Notes: generated by a model not told the origin, from the sequence alone. DNA of 64,000 nt from an uncultured Flavobacteriales bacterium (GCA_946479985.1 CAMLIF010000002.1:51114-115113), one strand, 5' to 3'; positions 34,783 to 44,634 are shown, numbered from the stretch's first letter. Translations and numbers: made by a program.

Positions 34783-36954
34783 ATGAAAAACACTTTCCTT
34801 TTTGTATTTGCATTCAGCTCATTCACCCTGTTTGCACAACAAGATCTAACCGTTGAAAGAATACATAAAAGCGCCGAGTTCAGACCGAATTACGTGAACG
34901 GATTCGCTTCTCTTTCGGATGGTGAATCGTTCACAAAAACAATTGTAAAAAACGACCAATCGCTGCTTTATAAATATCAGTTTAAAAACATAACGGGTGA
35001 TAGTTCACTGGTTATGAATTTATCAACACTTTCATTTAATGGTAACCCCATTGAGGCTTCTGATGTGCAATTGAGTACTTCCGGAAAATACGCGTTGATC
35101 CTGGTCAATTGGAATGCTATCTACCGCAGAAGCTATTCGGCTGATTTGTATTTGTACGATGCCGCTAAAAAAAGCATTTCGAAAATTCACGACGGGGACG
35201 ATAAGCAAACATTGCCTACTTTTTCTCCCGACGAAACTCAAATTGCGTATGTTGCAGGAAACAATCTTTACAACTACAGCATTGCCACGGGAAAAAGCAA
35301 ACAGCTGACAAAAGACGGAAGATTTAATTCTATCATCAACGGAACAACTGATTGGGTTTACGAAGAGGAATTTGCCATTACGCAAGGATTCCAGTGGTCG
35401 CCCGATTCAAAATTCCTGGCCTACATGCGTTTCGACGAAAGCAAAGTAAAAGAGTTCTCCATGGCTATGTACGGCGAATTATATCCGACTAACTATTTAT
35501 ACAAATACCCGAAAGCAGGCGAAGACAATTCGAAAGTGGCCATGAATATCATGGATATTACTTCCGGTGTTTCGAAACCGGTTGATCTGGGAGCTTATGA
35601 ATACATTCCGCGTTTCCAATGGTCGCCGGTAAAAAACGAATTGGTTGTTTTAACCATGAACCGTCACCAAAACGATTTGAACTACTTCCTGGTTACAAAT
35701 CCAGCTGCCCCGGTTTCAAAAGTATTCTACAATGAAAAATCACCTACCTACATTGATATCGACAACAATCTGATTGTATTGAAAGACGGAAAATCTGTTT
35801 TAAGAACATCGGAGAAAAACGGATGGAACCAATTGTATGTTTTAGGTTTCGACGGTATTCAAAAACAAATTACATCCGGAAACTGGGACATCATTGAACT
35901 TTACGGAATCAACGAAAAAACCAATATGATTTATTATGCTTCTGCAGAACAGGGAGCAATCCACAAAACACTTTATACAATCAACCTGAACGGCAAGTCG
36001 AAAATGGCGCTTTCAGAATTAACAGGCTATCACAGCGCAGAATTTGCTCAGGGATTTAAGTATTTCGTGAAAACGAGTTCATGGAGCAGCAAGGCACCTG
36101 TATTTACTTTGTGTGATCAGGGCGGTCGAACAATCAAGGTTCTGGAAGACAACAAAGCTCTTCAGGCTAAATTAGACGGTATGAATTTCGTTAAAAAAGA
36201 GTTCATTCAGATTCCCGGAGCAGACGGAACTATGCTGAATGCCTGGGTTATCAAACCTAAAAACTTCGATCCGGCAAAAAAATATCCGGTTTACTTTAAT
36301 GTATACTGTGGCCCGGGTTCAAATACGGTTTCGGATGAATACGAAGGTTCAGGTTACTTATACCACCAATTGTTAAGTCAGAAAGGATATATTGTTGTTT
36401 CGGTTGATCCGAGAGGAACCATGTTCCGCGGTGAAGCATTTAAAAAATCGACTTATAAGGAATTGGGCAAATTGGAAACCGAAGATATTATTGCCTGCGG
36501 GAAGTATTTCGCAGCACAAAGTTATGTTGATCCTTCCCGAATTGGAATTATGGGCTGGAGTTACGGTGGATTTATGACTTCGCTTGCAATGACCAAAGGT
36601 GCTGACGTATTTAAAATGGGAATCGCCGTTGCCCCGGTTACTAACTGGAGAAACTACGACAACATTTATACAGAACGCTTTATGCAGACTCCGCAGGAAA
36701 ATGCTTCGGGTTACGATCAGAATTCGCCGGTGAATTATGCCGACAAGTTAAAAGGAAAGTTCCTGTTGATCCACGGTTCCGCTGATGATAATGTGCATTA
36801 TCAGAATTCCATGGAATTCATCACTGCATTAGTTGCTGCTAACAAACAATTCGACCTGTTCATTTACCCGAATAAAAATCACAGTATTTATGGCGGCAAT
36901 ACACGCAACCATTTATACAATATGATGTTGGATTACGCCTTAGAGAATCTATAA
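34783..36954 (+). CDS. Dipeptidyl-peptidase IV (S9 family)
   Basis: A 723-residue exported serine peptidase that releases X-Pro dipeptides from peptide N termini. The signal peptide ends at LFAQ. The N-terminal eight-bladed propeller (about 100-440) contains the DPP-IV substrate-anchoring region DWVYEEEF, whose Glu pair binds the peptide amino terminus. The C-terminal alpha/beta hydrolase has the nucleophile in GWSYGG (about S593), the acid in HGSADDNVHYQ (about D668/669) and H700 in NKNHSIYG. It is probably periplasmic; no sorting domain is present. The gene is monocistronic with its own promoter. An inverted-repeat region rather than a clear terminator follows. Confidence 0.93.
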   Translation: MKNTFLFVFAFSSFTLFAQQDLTVERIHKSAEFRPNYVNGFASLSDGESFTKTIVKNDQSLLYKYQFKNITGDSSLVMNLSTLSFNGNPIEASDVQLSTSGKYALILVNWNAIYRRSYSADLYLYDAAKKSISKIHDGDDKQTLPTFSPDETQIAYVAGNNLYNYSIATGKSKQLTKDGRFNSIINGTTDWVYEEEFAITQGFQWSPDSKFLAYMRFDESKVKEFSMAMYGELYPTNYLYKYPKAGEDNSKVAMNIMDITSGVSKPVDLGAYEYIPRFQWSPVKNELVVLTMNRHQNDLNYFLVTNPAAPVSKVFYNEKSPTYIDIDNNLIVLKDGKSVLRTSEKNGWNQLYVLGFDGIQKQITSGNWDIIELYGINEKTNMIYYASAEQGAIHKTLYTINLNGKSKMALSELTGYHSAEFAQGFKYFVKTSSWSSKAPVFTLCDQGGRTIKVLEDNKALQAKLDGMNFVKKEFIQIPGADGTMLNAWVIKPKNFDPAKKYPVYFNVYCGPGSNTVSDEYEGSGYLYHQLLSQKGYIVVSVDPRGTMFRGEAFKKSTYKELGKLETEDIIACGKYFAAQSYVDPSRIGIMGWSYGGFMTSLAMTKGADVFKMGIAVAPVTNWRNYDNIYTERFMQTPQENASGYDQNSPVNYADKLKGKFLLIHGSADDNVHYQNSMEFITALVAANKQFDLFIYPNKNHSIYGGNTRNHLYNMMLDYALENL

Positions 36955-36960
36955 AATATT

Positions 36961-37037
36961 GAGAACAGAAACGGAGACCAGAGAATCGGTTGATTAAGTC
37001 CTGAACCTATTCCCTGCTTTCTGTTCTCTATTCTCTG
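36961..37037. repeat. Interleaved inverted repeats downstream of the DPP-IV gene
   Basis: GAGAACAGAAA (36961-36971) pairs with TTTCTGTTCTC (37018-37028). CAGAGAAT (36979-36986) pairs with ATTCTCTG (37030-37037). The two stems interleave, giving a pseudoknot-like arrangement, although the purine-rich composition makes chance pairing easier. No T tract follows. Confidence 0.4.
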
Positions 37038-37164
37038 ATCAAGCTTGGACTGCCATTTCTGATTGAAAAAAAAATCGTTTCACTTTTTTTCAATTACCAT
37101 GGTTTAGATAACATTTAGTTTAGTAATTTTAGAACCACTGTAAACAAAATAGATTAATAAAATA

Positions 37165-38451
37165 ATGAGCGAGACTGCGAAAATAGAATTGGGGGGAAAA
37201 GTTTATGAATTCCCTGTAATTGAAGGTACCGAAAACGAAAAAGCAATTGACATTTCAAAATTGCGTCAGGAAACAGGTTATGTAACCTTAGACCCTGGTT
37301 ACAAAAATACTGGCGCTACGTTAAGTGCTATAACATTTCTGGATGGCGAAGAAGGAATTCTTCGTTACAGAGGTTATCCTATTGAGCAGTTGGCTGAAAA
37401 AGCAACATTTATTGAAGTTACTTATTTGTTGATTTACGGAAATTTGCCAACTCAGGCAGAGTTGGACGACTTCATTGCCAGCATTAAGAAACATACGCTT
37501 GTACACGAAGATATGAAACAATTCTTCGAAGCGTACCCTGCACAAGCCCATCCAATGGGAGTTTTGTCTTCTATGGTTTGTTCACTCTCAACGTTCTACC
37601 CTGAATCGTTAGACCCGAACAGAAGCCCGGAAAAAAAGAACAGAACGATTCTGCGCCTGCTGGCGAAATTGCCAACACTTGCTGCATGGTCTTACAAAAA
37701 CTCTACGCGTCACCCGTTCATGTACCCAAGAAACGAGTACGATTATGTAAAGAACTTCCTTCACATGATGTTCGCAATGCCAACTGAAGATTACACAGTA
37801 GATCCGGTTGTTGTTGATGCATTAAACAAATTATTGATCCTTCATGCTGACCACGAACAAAACTGTTCTACATCTACAGTGCGTATCGTAGGTTCATCAC
37901 AAGCGAATTTATACGCAACAATCTCAGCAGGAATTTCTGCACTTTGGGGGCCACTTCACGGTGGAGCTAACCAGGCAGTAATTGAAATGCTGGAGAAAAT
38001 CCACAACGACGGTGGTGATGTTGACAAATGGGTATTGAAAGCAAAAGACAAAGATGATTCGTTCCGTTTGATGGGATTTGGTCACCGTGTTTACAAAAAC
38101 TTCGATCCACGAGCTACAATTATCAAAAAAGCATGTGACGATGTTTTGGAAAAATTAAAAATCAACGATCCGTTATTGGAGATTGCCAAGAAATTAGAAA
38201 AAGTTGCTTTGGAAGATGATTACTTCAAATCGCGTAACTTATATCCAAATGTAGATTTCTACTCAGGAATCATTTACAAAGCGCTTGGAATCCCGTCCGA
38301 AATGTTTACGGTAATGTTCGCATTAGGCCGTTTACCGGGATGGATCGCTCAATGGAAAGAAATGTCAGAAGGTGGCGAACCAATTGGTCGTCCGAGACAA
38401 ATCTACACAGGAGCAATCACTCGTGATTACGTTGATATCGCAAAAAGATAA
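37165..38451 (+). CDS. gltA: Citrate synthase (type I)
   Basis: This enzyme condenses acetyl-CoA and oxaloacetate in the first step of the TCA cycle, in the cytoplasm. At 428 residues it has the usual length for the hexameric type I bacterial enzyme. Landmarks are YTLDPGYKNTGA-like N-terminal strands, ILHADHEQNCSTSTVRIVGSSQAN, and GPLHGGANQAVIEML with the catalytic histidine. The signature GFGHRVYKNFDPRA and PNVDFYSGIIYKALG with the catalytic aspartate follow. Codon use is biased toward a few preferred codons, as expected for a highly expressed gene. It has a perfect terminator 22 bp downstream. A weak -7 box, TAATTTTA, is at 37124-37131. Confidence 0.97.
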   Translation: MSETAKIELGGKVYEFPVIEGTENEKAIDISKLRQETGYVTLDPGYKNTGATLSAITFLDGEEGILRYRGYPIEQLAEKATFIEVTYLLIYGNLPTQAELDDFIASIKKHTLVHEDMKQFFEAYPAQAHPMGVLSSMVCSLSTFYPESLDPNRSPEKKNRTILRLLAKLPTLAAWSYKNSTRHPFMYPRNEYDYVKNFLHMMFAMPTEDYTVDPVVVDALNKLLILHADHEQNCSTSTVRIVGSSQANLYATISAGISALWGPLHGGANQAVIEMLEKIHNDGGDVDKWVLKAKDKDDSFRLMGFGHRVYKNFDPRATIIKKACDDVLEKLKINDPLLEIAKKLEKVALEDDYFKSRNLYPNVDFYSGIIYKALGIPSEMFTVMFALGRLPGWIAQWKEMSEGGEPIGRPRQIYTGAITRDYVDIAKR

Positions 38452-38472
38452 TCTTAAACAGATATTTATTAG

Positions 38473-38509
38473 AACGTCCCTGGCATTTATTGTCAGGGAC
38501 GTTTTTTTG
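38473..38509 (+). terminator. Intrinsic terminator of gltA
   Basis: Perfect 10-bp stem AACGTCCCTG / CAGGGACGTT with an 11-nt loop followed by seven T and a G/T-rich tail. Confidence 0.92.
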
Positions 38510-38581
38510 TTTGGTTTATTTGATTAGCTCGGTTCGCTATTATATTTTCCACCTTCATTAATCAACTTTCGGTTATACCTG

Positions 38582-39298
38582 CTACTTTTTCACATCTATG
38601 CAGTAAGTCACGCAATGCCAAACCGCCGTATATCCTTTTTCGTTGTGCTTTCCGGGAGTTTTATCGGTGTAAATTCCTTCCAGCATGTACTTTCCTTCCA
38701 AGTATGGTTTAAACACGGTATGCCCTTTTTCATTCAGCTCAAATTCTTTTGTCCAGCCTAACGGAGGTTGAACAGAGAATGTTGCTTCAACAGGTGCTTT
38801 TTGATTGTAAAACAAATCAACCTCAACTTGTTCTCCTACTTTCGAGGACTTTTCCAAAGCCAGTTCTACAGCAAAACCGGTTGCTTTTGAAAGATTCTCG
38901 CTTCCCGTAACAGCATCTTCGTTTACCACTACAGATGCCAGGGCATAATAGTGGATCAATGATTCGTAATAAACGTCTCCAACCAAATGGTCTATTGAAA
39001 GCACATGAACACCTTTGGTTTTCGGAATGTAATTCACAGAAAAAGCATTGCCATCGGGTTTTGTAAGCAATTCGGTTTTAGTTCCGTCGGGAGCCGTTAC
39101 CCATAACTTAAATTGCCCCAAATCACTAAACCAATGTCCCGCAGAATCGCGTTCATTCTCACTGTACTCTCCAAAATATACACGAACGTTCTGCGATTTC
39201 CCTGTTTTTCCCGTGGCGCTTGTTTCAATCCAAATGGCGTGTGCATGCGTATTCAGGTTAAACAGAATAACTGCCACGACTAAAATGATATTTCTCAT
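38582..39298 (-). CDS. DUF4198-type exported protein
   Basis: A 238-residue periplasmic protein. The signal peptide MRNIILVVAVILFNLNTHA is followed directly by a mature N terminus with His-Ala-Ile-Trp. This resembles the exposed histidine/tryptophan N terminus typical of the DUF4198/NikM-like family of metal-uptake-associated proteins. The body is a beta-sandwich: VRVYFGEYSENERDSAGHW, KGVHVLSIDHLVGDVYYE, then FELNEKGHTVFKPYLEGKYMLEG. A role in metal (Ni/Co/Cu) handling would follow from the family, but no transporter is adjacent. A 34-residue upstream in-frame extension lacks an export signal and is rejected. Confidence 0.65.
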   Translation of the reverse strand: MRNIILVVAVILFNLNTHAHAIWIETSATGKTGKSQNVRVYFGEYSENERDSAGHWFSDLGQFKLWVTAPDGTKTELLTKPDGNAFSVNYIPKTKGVHVLSIDHLVGDVYYESLIHYYALASVVVNEDAVTGSENLSKATGFAVELALEKSSKVGEQVEVDLFYNQKAPVEATFSVQPPLGWTKEFELNEKGHTVFKPYLEGKYMLEGIYTDKTPGKHNEKGYTAVWHCVTYCIDVKK

Positions 39299-39518
39299 GA
39301 TACTTTTTTGTGCAAAGTTCAGAGTTTTAACTTGCTTCAGAAATACCGGGATAGGGGTATTTACAAGTACTTTCAACGGATCACTCAATTCTAGAATCAA
39401 ATCACCAGAAGCTTATTTTCATCGAACACTAAATCGTTTTTTATCTAAAAATCAATAAGTTAATACTGAATTAATCTTTACTTCTTCGACCTGCATCTAC
39501 TTTTACTGCAAAAAAATA

Positions 39519-40805
39519 ATGCGAAATCTACTCTTTATACTACTTGCTTTCAACTGTTTAAACGGGAACGGCCAGGTATCGCTTGCAACTATCGGAACTC
39601 CTTATACAGAAAACTTTTCTGCGCTAACCTGTTCGGCAACGAACGGCGGAACCGTGACATGGACAAATAACACTAATCTTACTGGATGGTACGCAAATCA
39701 TACAGGAACTTTTAATTTAATGACTCAATTGTCGGCTTCTGCCAGATCAAATACAGGAAGATTGTACGCATACATTGATGGCGCTGATAAAAGCCTTGGA
39801 TCAAGGGCTTCAGGTGGTACGGGAACCGTTACTTACGGGGTAAGGCTCAGAAACAATACCGGTGTTGCAATCACATCTTTGAACATCAGTTATTTCGGGG
39901 AACAATGGTCAATTGCAGAGAACAACGGGAATGTGAATACAATCAGCGTTCATTACCAGATCGGAAGCGCTATAACCAGCACAACAGCCGGAACCTGGAC
40001 AGCCGCACCAGCACTGGATTTTGACCAAATTTGGTCGAATACAAACAGTTCAGGACTTGGTGGAACAGCTTGTACCGGAACATCGGCTCAATGCCTTGCG
40101 TTAAATGGAAATGCCGCAGCGAACAGAATTCAGATCAGTGCATGTTTGGATGTAAACATTCCGGCGGGTCAGGATTTTTTCCTCCGGTGGCAAGATGTGG
40201 ACAATTCTGCAAACGACCATCATTTGCAAATTGACGATTTAAGCATTACTCCTTTTACCGACAATTGTTCGGTAGTTTTACCGGTTACCTGGGGAGAAAT
40301 GGAAGCTGTGGTTGAAGAAGATGACGTAACCATTGGTTGGACAATGGAAAGCGAATTCAATAACGATTATTTTACTTTTGAACTGCTAAATCTTCAAAAG
40401 ATGACTTTCGAACCCATTTCTACAATAAAAAGTAAAGGTGATCACACTTCTCCTGAGAACTACCAGCTTGAAATTCCCGGATTAAAACCAAATGAATACT
40501 TCTTCCGGCTGAAACAAACGGATTTCGACGGCAGAACCTCATATTCTTCTATTCAGTCGTTTGAAATTAGAAATGTGTCCAATGAAATTCACCACGAGAA
40601 CGGGCAACTTGTTTCGAACAAAGCGTTTTCACCGGGAACTGAATTACAGATTAGATCTATGAACGGTTCGTTAATCTTTGAAATTGAAATTCACGAGCCG
40701 ACAGACAAAATTGCAGTGCCGGAAATGAATTCGGGAATCGTAATTGTTCAGTATTCGAACGGGATTTTCTTTAACAACGAAAAAGTATGGATCAATAATT
40801 ATTGA
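39519..40805 (+). CDS. Secreted protein with jelly-roll-like domain and atypical C-terminal sorting region
   Basis: A 428-residue exported protein. The signal peptide ends at GNGQ (about residue 19). Residues 25-245 look like a choice-of-anchor/jelly-roll domain found in Bacteroidota secreted proteins: TPYTENFSAL, GVRLRNNTGVAITSLNISYFGEQW, DFFLRWQDVDNSANDHHLQIDDLSI. The C-terminal 170 residues start VTWGEMEAVVEEDDVTIGWTMESEFNNDYF, a fibronectin-III-like lead-in that normally precedes a type A sorting domain. The final 80 residues lack the YPNP hallmark and look degenerate. Its stop overlaps the opposing RNA methyltransferase gene by 7 bp. Confidence 0.65.
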   Translation: MRNLLFILLAFNCLNGNGQVSLATIGTPYTENFSALTCSATNGGTVTWTNNTNLTGWYANHTGTFNLMTQLSASARSNTGRLYAYIDGADKSLGSRASGGTGTVTYGVRLRNNTGVAITSLNISYFGEQWSIAENNGNVNTISVHYQIGSAITSTTAGTWTAAPALDFDQIWSNTNSSGLGGTACTGTSAQCLALNGNAAANRIQISACLDVNIPAGQDFFLRWQDVDNSANDHHLQIDDLSITPFTDNCSVVLPVTWGEMEAVVEEDDVTIGWTMESEFNNDYFTFELLNLQKMTFEPISTIKSKGDHTSPENYQLEIPGLKPNEYFFRLKQTDFDGRTSYSSIQSFEIRNVSNEIHHENGQLVSNKAFSPGTELQIRSMNGSLIFEIEIHEPTDKIAVPEMNSGIVIVQYSNGIFFNNEKVWINNY

Positions 40806-42019
40806 TCCATACCATTATTTTCTATTGCAGATTCTGCAGAGGCATCACTATCTTTCCAAAGATCTTTTTTCGCACCATCGAAAATAACGTAGTTTCTGAA
40901 CGAGCATTCCAGATCACCATTAAAAAGCTTGATCTTTCTACTAGGTTTCAACCCGATAGATTTGAATCCTTCTTCGCTTGAAGAAATCATCCAGCAGTTG
41001 TAACCCTGCATTTTAAATTTAAAGGCTGTTCCGATGTCGGCATACAATTCTTCAATATTATCCATTAAACGCTCACCATACGGAGGATTTGTAACCAAAA
41101 CACCAGGTCCTTCCGGAATTTCTACTTCCTGGAAAGCTTCTGCCTTTATATCAATAAAACGTCCGAATGAAAATCCGCGCAGGTTTCTTTTAGTAATCAA
41201 AACCATTTGAGGATCAATATCACTTCCAACTATTTTCACGTCCATTGATCGAACAACTTTGTGTGCCCCGTCATGTAATTCCTGCCAAATATCCGGAGAA
41301 TAGTTTTTCAGATTCTTAAATGCATAATGTGTTCTTTCTATCGAAGAAGGAATGCCTAAGGCAAGTAAAGCGGCTTCTATCAGAAGTGTTCCTGAACCAC
41401 AGAACGGGTCGAAAAAAGTAGATTTTCTATCCCAGCCTGACATGCGGATCAATCCGGCAGCAACCACTTCATTCAAAGGCGCTTCACCAGTACTTTCACG
41501 GTATCCGCGATGAAACAACGGTGCCCCGCTCGTATTAATTGAAAGAACGCCTTCTTTTTCGCGAACGTAAATATCAATTACTAATTGCGGTGATTTCACG
41601 TTGATATCCGGCCTGTCGCCTATTTTATCTCTGAAACAGTCAACAACAGCATCTTTCACCAATAAAAACGGAAACTGGGAATGCGAGAATAAACTTGAAT
41701 GTACAGCACCTTTAACAACAAACGTTTTGTCAACATTAAACCATTGAGTCCAGTCAATTTTTGATGCTTCTTTATACAAGTCGCGATCTTCCTTCAACTG
41801 GAAAGTACTTAACTCAACCAAAACAGAAAGAGCGCATCGTGAATACAGATTCAATTTGTATACATCATTCCATGTCCCCTTTAAACGAACGGCTCTGTTC
41901 AACACCTCAATATTCTCATAGCCCAGCTCTTCCAATTCTTCCTTCAGAGCCTGTTCTAAACCATAAAAGGTCTTAAGAACCAATACTAATTCACCGTTCG
42001 ATTGCGTTTTTGTTTCCAT
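40799..42019 (-). CDS. THUMP-domain class I SAM-dependent RNA methyltransferase (RlmL N-terminal/YpsC family)
   Basis: A 406-residue enzyme predicted to make N2-methylguanine in 23S rRNA. It has an N-terminal ferredoxin-like and THUMP region (about 10-160) and a Rossmann methyltransferase domain (about 165-385). The latter carries FFDPFCGSGTLLIEAALLA (motif I), VGSDIDPQMV and the catalytic VTNPPYGERL. The start METKTQSN is 5 bp after a TAACTTTG box; a longer in-frame ATG upstream precedes that promoter and is rejected. The C-terminal tail is acidic. The gene is convergent with, and overlaps, the secreted-protein gene at 39519. Confidence 0.9.
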   Translation of the reverse strand: METKTQSNGELVLVLKTFYGLEQALKEELEELGYENIEVLNRAVRLKGTWNDVYKLNLYSRCALSVLVELSTFQLKEDRDLYKEASKIDWTQWFNVDKTFVVKGAVHSSLFSHSQFPFLLVKDAVVDCFRDKIGDRPDINVKSPQLVIDIYVREKEGVLSINTSGAPLFHRGYRESTGEAPLNEVVAAGLIRMSGWDRKSTFFDPFCGSGTLLIEAALLALGIPSSIERTHYAFKNLKNYSPDIWQELHDGAHKVVRSMDVKIVGSDIDPQMVLITKRNLRGFSFGRFIDIKAEAFQEVEIPEGPGVLVTNPPYGERLMDNIEELYADIGTAFKFKMQGYNCWMISSSEEGFKSIGLKPSRKIKLFNGDLECSFRNYVIFDGAKKDLWKDSDASAESAIENNGMDQ

Positions 42020-42024
42020 TGGTG

Positions 42025-42032
42025 CAAAGTTA
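42025..42032 (-). promoter_or_regulatory. -7 box abutting the RNA methyltransferase start
   Basis: TAACTTTG on the minus strand, an exact consensus match, ends 5 bp before the ATG. This predicts a leaderless or near-leaderless mRNA. Confidence 0.6.
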
Positions 42033-42193
42033 CGAGAAAAAGCGTTAGTTTTTGATTCAGACAACATACGTTCGGTGAGTATAAGAATGATCTGATAGCA
42101 TTTCTGTCGGTATAATTCCTGATTTCATTGTAAACTAATAATTTTCAGGTGAAGAACACAAAAGTAAATTCCGGAGGTTATTTTGTTATTTGT

Positions 42194-42201
42194 TATTTTT
42201 G
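42194..42201 (+). promoter_or_regulatory. -7 box of the patatin-barrel gene
   Basis: TATTTTTG, an exact consensus match, 26 bp before the GTG start used here. It lies downstream of the in-frame TTG at 42183, which argues against that earlier start. Confidence 0.5.
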
Positions 42202-42227
42202 CACCGAACTACCAATGCCCTTATAAC

Positions 42228-44513
42228 GTGATTAAAGTTATTCTAATCTTCATATTCCTTATTTGTCAAACGTTTGTCTTTGCACAAAACAAAGGAGTAG
42301 GATTAGTATTGAGTGGCGGCGGAGCATCAGGTTTTGCGCACGTTGGGGTGATTAAAGCCCTGGAAGAGAACAATATTCCGATTGATTATATCAGCGGAAC
42401 TTCTACCGGCGCACTTGTAGGGGCTTTATACGCAGTAGGATACACTCCGAAAGAAATTGAAGATTACATTTTGAGCCCCGAATTCCAGTTAATGACTCAG
42501 GGAGCGGTAAAATCGTCTCAGGAATTCTTGCTTCGCGAAAGTGATCCGACAGCTTCTACCGTTTCATTTTCGGTTTCACTGGACAGTATGTTCCAGAAAT
42601 CATTACCAACTAATGTTATTCGTCCGGAACTATTAGATTTTGAAATGCTGCATTTATTCGGAATCCCGGGTGCCAGCGCAAAAAATAATTTCGACAGTTT
42701 GATGGTTCCCTTTCGTTGTGTGGCAAGCGATATTGTAGCAAAGCAGAGCACCGTTTTCAATCAGGGCTATTTGAATCAGGCAGTTAGAGCTTCTATGACG
42801 TTTCCGTTTTTCGTTAACCCGATTCGCATAAACGGGGTACTTTATTTCGACGGCGGACTTTACAACAACTTCCCGGGAGATGTTATGTGTGCAAGCTTCA
42901 ATCCGCAATTTGTAATCGGAAGCAACGTTTCATACAATGCTTCACCTCCCAGGGAAGATGACCTGATCAGTCAAATAACCAACATGTTGGTTACACCATC
43001 AAACTTCACTATCCCTTGTGAAAACAGCATTTTGATTCAGCCGAAAACCAATATCTCCACCTTTGAATTTGATGAAGTAGAACAAGCCATTAATCAGGGG
43101 TACGCATCAACCATTCTGATGATGGATTCCATTAAGAATCTTGTGTCCTGCAGAACAACACCGGAAGAATTAGCGGCGAAACGAGCAAAGTTTTTAAGTA
43201 AACTTCCACCATTTAAAATCAGCGAAGTACAAACTACCAATAGCCGGAGATTAGACGAAAGCTACGTCCGAAAATCGATTCTAAAAAACAACAAACAGCA
43301 ATTACTGACATACCAGCAAATGGAACGCAGGTATTTCAGAACTTATGCAACACCACAAATCGATTATTTATTTCCAACTATTGATCTGAAAGATGACTCA
43401 ACATACAAACTGCATGTTGATGTAACCAGTACCAGAAACCTTCGGGTAGATTTCGGTGGAATTATAAGTTCCAGAGCAATTAACACGGGTTTTGTACAAT
43501 TGAATTATTTCCATTTGGCACGAGCCGCCAGTATGATTGAAGTAAACAGTTATTTCGGAAAGTTCTACGGATCGGGAAAAATAAGCGGTGAGATTCATCT
43601 CCCTTCCTATTACCCCGTTTCATTTAAGGGTTATTTTTGTTTGAATCGGTATGATTATTTCAAAAGCTTCGCAACATTTTTTGAAGATGTACAACCTTCG
43701 TTTCTGGTGCAGTACGAAACATACGCTGGTGGCCAGGTAAAAATTCCGCTATTCAATAATTCAAAAAGTGTATTCGACTACAAACATTTTGAACTTGTTG
43801 ACAACTATTACCAGACCACTGAATTCACCAACAAAGACACAACTGATCTGACCCGTTTTTATGGTGATGCAATATCATTTCTTCTCGAACAAAATTCCCT
43901 GAACAGAAAGCAATTTGCCAGTGCGGGAACACTTCTTTCTTTCAATGCAAAACTGGTACAGGGTAAAGAACACAGTATTTCAGGATCCACATCGCCAACT
44001 GATTATGATTACCGGAACCATCATCAATGGATTACATTAAACGCCGAATTTCATACATTTCCGTTACACAAAAAACATATATCTATTGGTGTACACGGAA
44101 TTGCGAGCGTATCGAGCCAAAGTCTGTTCAAGAACTATACTGCTACTCTGCTGAATCTAAATTCGTTCCAGGCACTTCCTGATCTAAAAACATTCTTCTT
44201 ACCGGAATACCGTTCTCCGCAGTTTATTAGCGGCGGCTTAAACCTGATAGTTTCACCTGCCAAACATATCGATATCCGGGTTGACGCATATATGTTCCAG
44301 CCCTTCAAACAATTAACACAAAACGACGATGGTACATTCGGGTATTCCCCTCTATTTAAAGGTGAATCGATAGTTGCTGCTGCATCTGCCATTTATCACT
44401 CACCAATTGGACCATTACGGGTTACAGCAAACTATTTCCCATTACAGGCTCAGCCCATTTACTTTCAGTTTTCATACGGATTCATTCTTTTCAACGATAA
44501 AGCGCTCAGGTAA
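42228..44513 (+). CDS. Patatin-like phospholipase fused to an outer-membrane barrel (PlpD/type Vd-like)
   Basis: A 761-residue exported lipase-barrel fusion. I start at GTG, giving MIKVILIFIFLICQTFVFAQ as signal peptide. The patatin domain (about 25-290) has the oxyanion loop LVLSGGGASGFAHVGVIKAL, the nucleophile elbow GTSTG (serine) and the dyad aspartate in YFDGGLYNNFP. A short POTRA-like region (about 330-400: FKISEVQTTNSRRLDESYVRK) leads into a 16-strand-type barrel (about 410-761) with IGPLRVTANYFP and the terminal FQFSYGFILF. This is the architecture of Pseudomonas PlpD and other type Vd autotransporters; in Bacteroidota such fusions are common, and release of the lipase is not established. 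A free-standing promoter precedes it. Confidence 0.85.
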   Translation: MIKVILIFIFLICQTFVFAQNKGVGLVLSGGGASGFAHVGVIKALEENNIPIDYISGTSTGALVGALYAVGYTPKEIEDYILSPEFQLMTQGAVKSSQEFLLRESDPTASTVSFSVSLDSMFQKSLPTNVIRPELLDFEMLHLFGIPGASAKNNFDSLMVPFRCVASDIVAKQSTVFNQGYLNQAVRASMTFPFFVNPIRINGVLYFDGGLYNNFPGDVMCASFNPQFVIGSNVSYNASPPREDDLISQITNMLVTPSNFTIPCENSILIQPKTNISTFEFDEVEQAINQGYASTILMMDSIKNLVSCRTTPEELAAKRAKFLSKLPPFKISEVQTTNSRRLDESYVRKSILKNNKQQLLTYQQMERRYFRTYATPQIDYLFPTIDLKDDSTYKLHVDVTSTRNLRVDFGGIISSRAINTGFVQLNYFHLARAASMIEVNSYFGKFYGSGKISGEIHLPSYYPVSFKGYFCLNRYDYFKSFATFFEDVQPSFLVQYETYAGGQVKIPLFNNSKSVFDYKHFELVDNYYQTTEFTNKDTTDLTRFYGDAISFLLEQNSLNRKQFASAGTLLSFNAKLVQGKEHSISGSTSPTDYDYRNHHQWITLNAEFHTFPLHKKHISIGVHGIASVSSQSLFKNYTATLLNLNSFQALPDLKTFFLPEYRSPQFISGGLNLIVSPAKHIDIRVDAYMFQPFKQLTQNDDGTFGYSPLFKGESIVAAASAIYHSPIGPLRVTANYFPLQAQPIYFQFSYGFILFNDKALR

Positions 44514-44634
44514 ATTAAAAATTCCAATCCGCTATGGAAAAGAAAAGCCAGATCTTGCTCCTTTATTGATTTCCCAGTTTTAACACATTTCGTTCTTCTA
44601 CATTTTCAATTTTAAATTTTCCATTAAATCTGTT

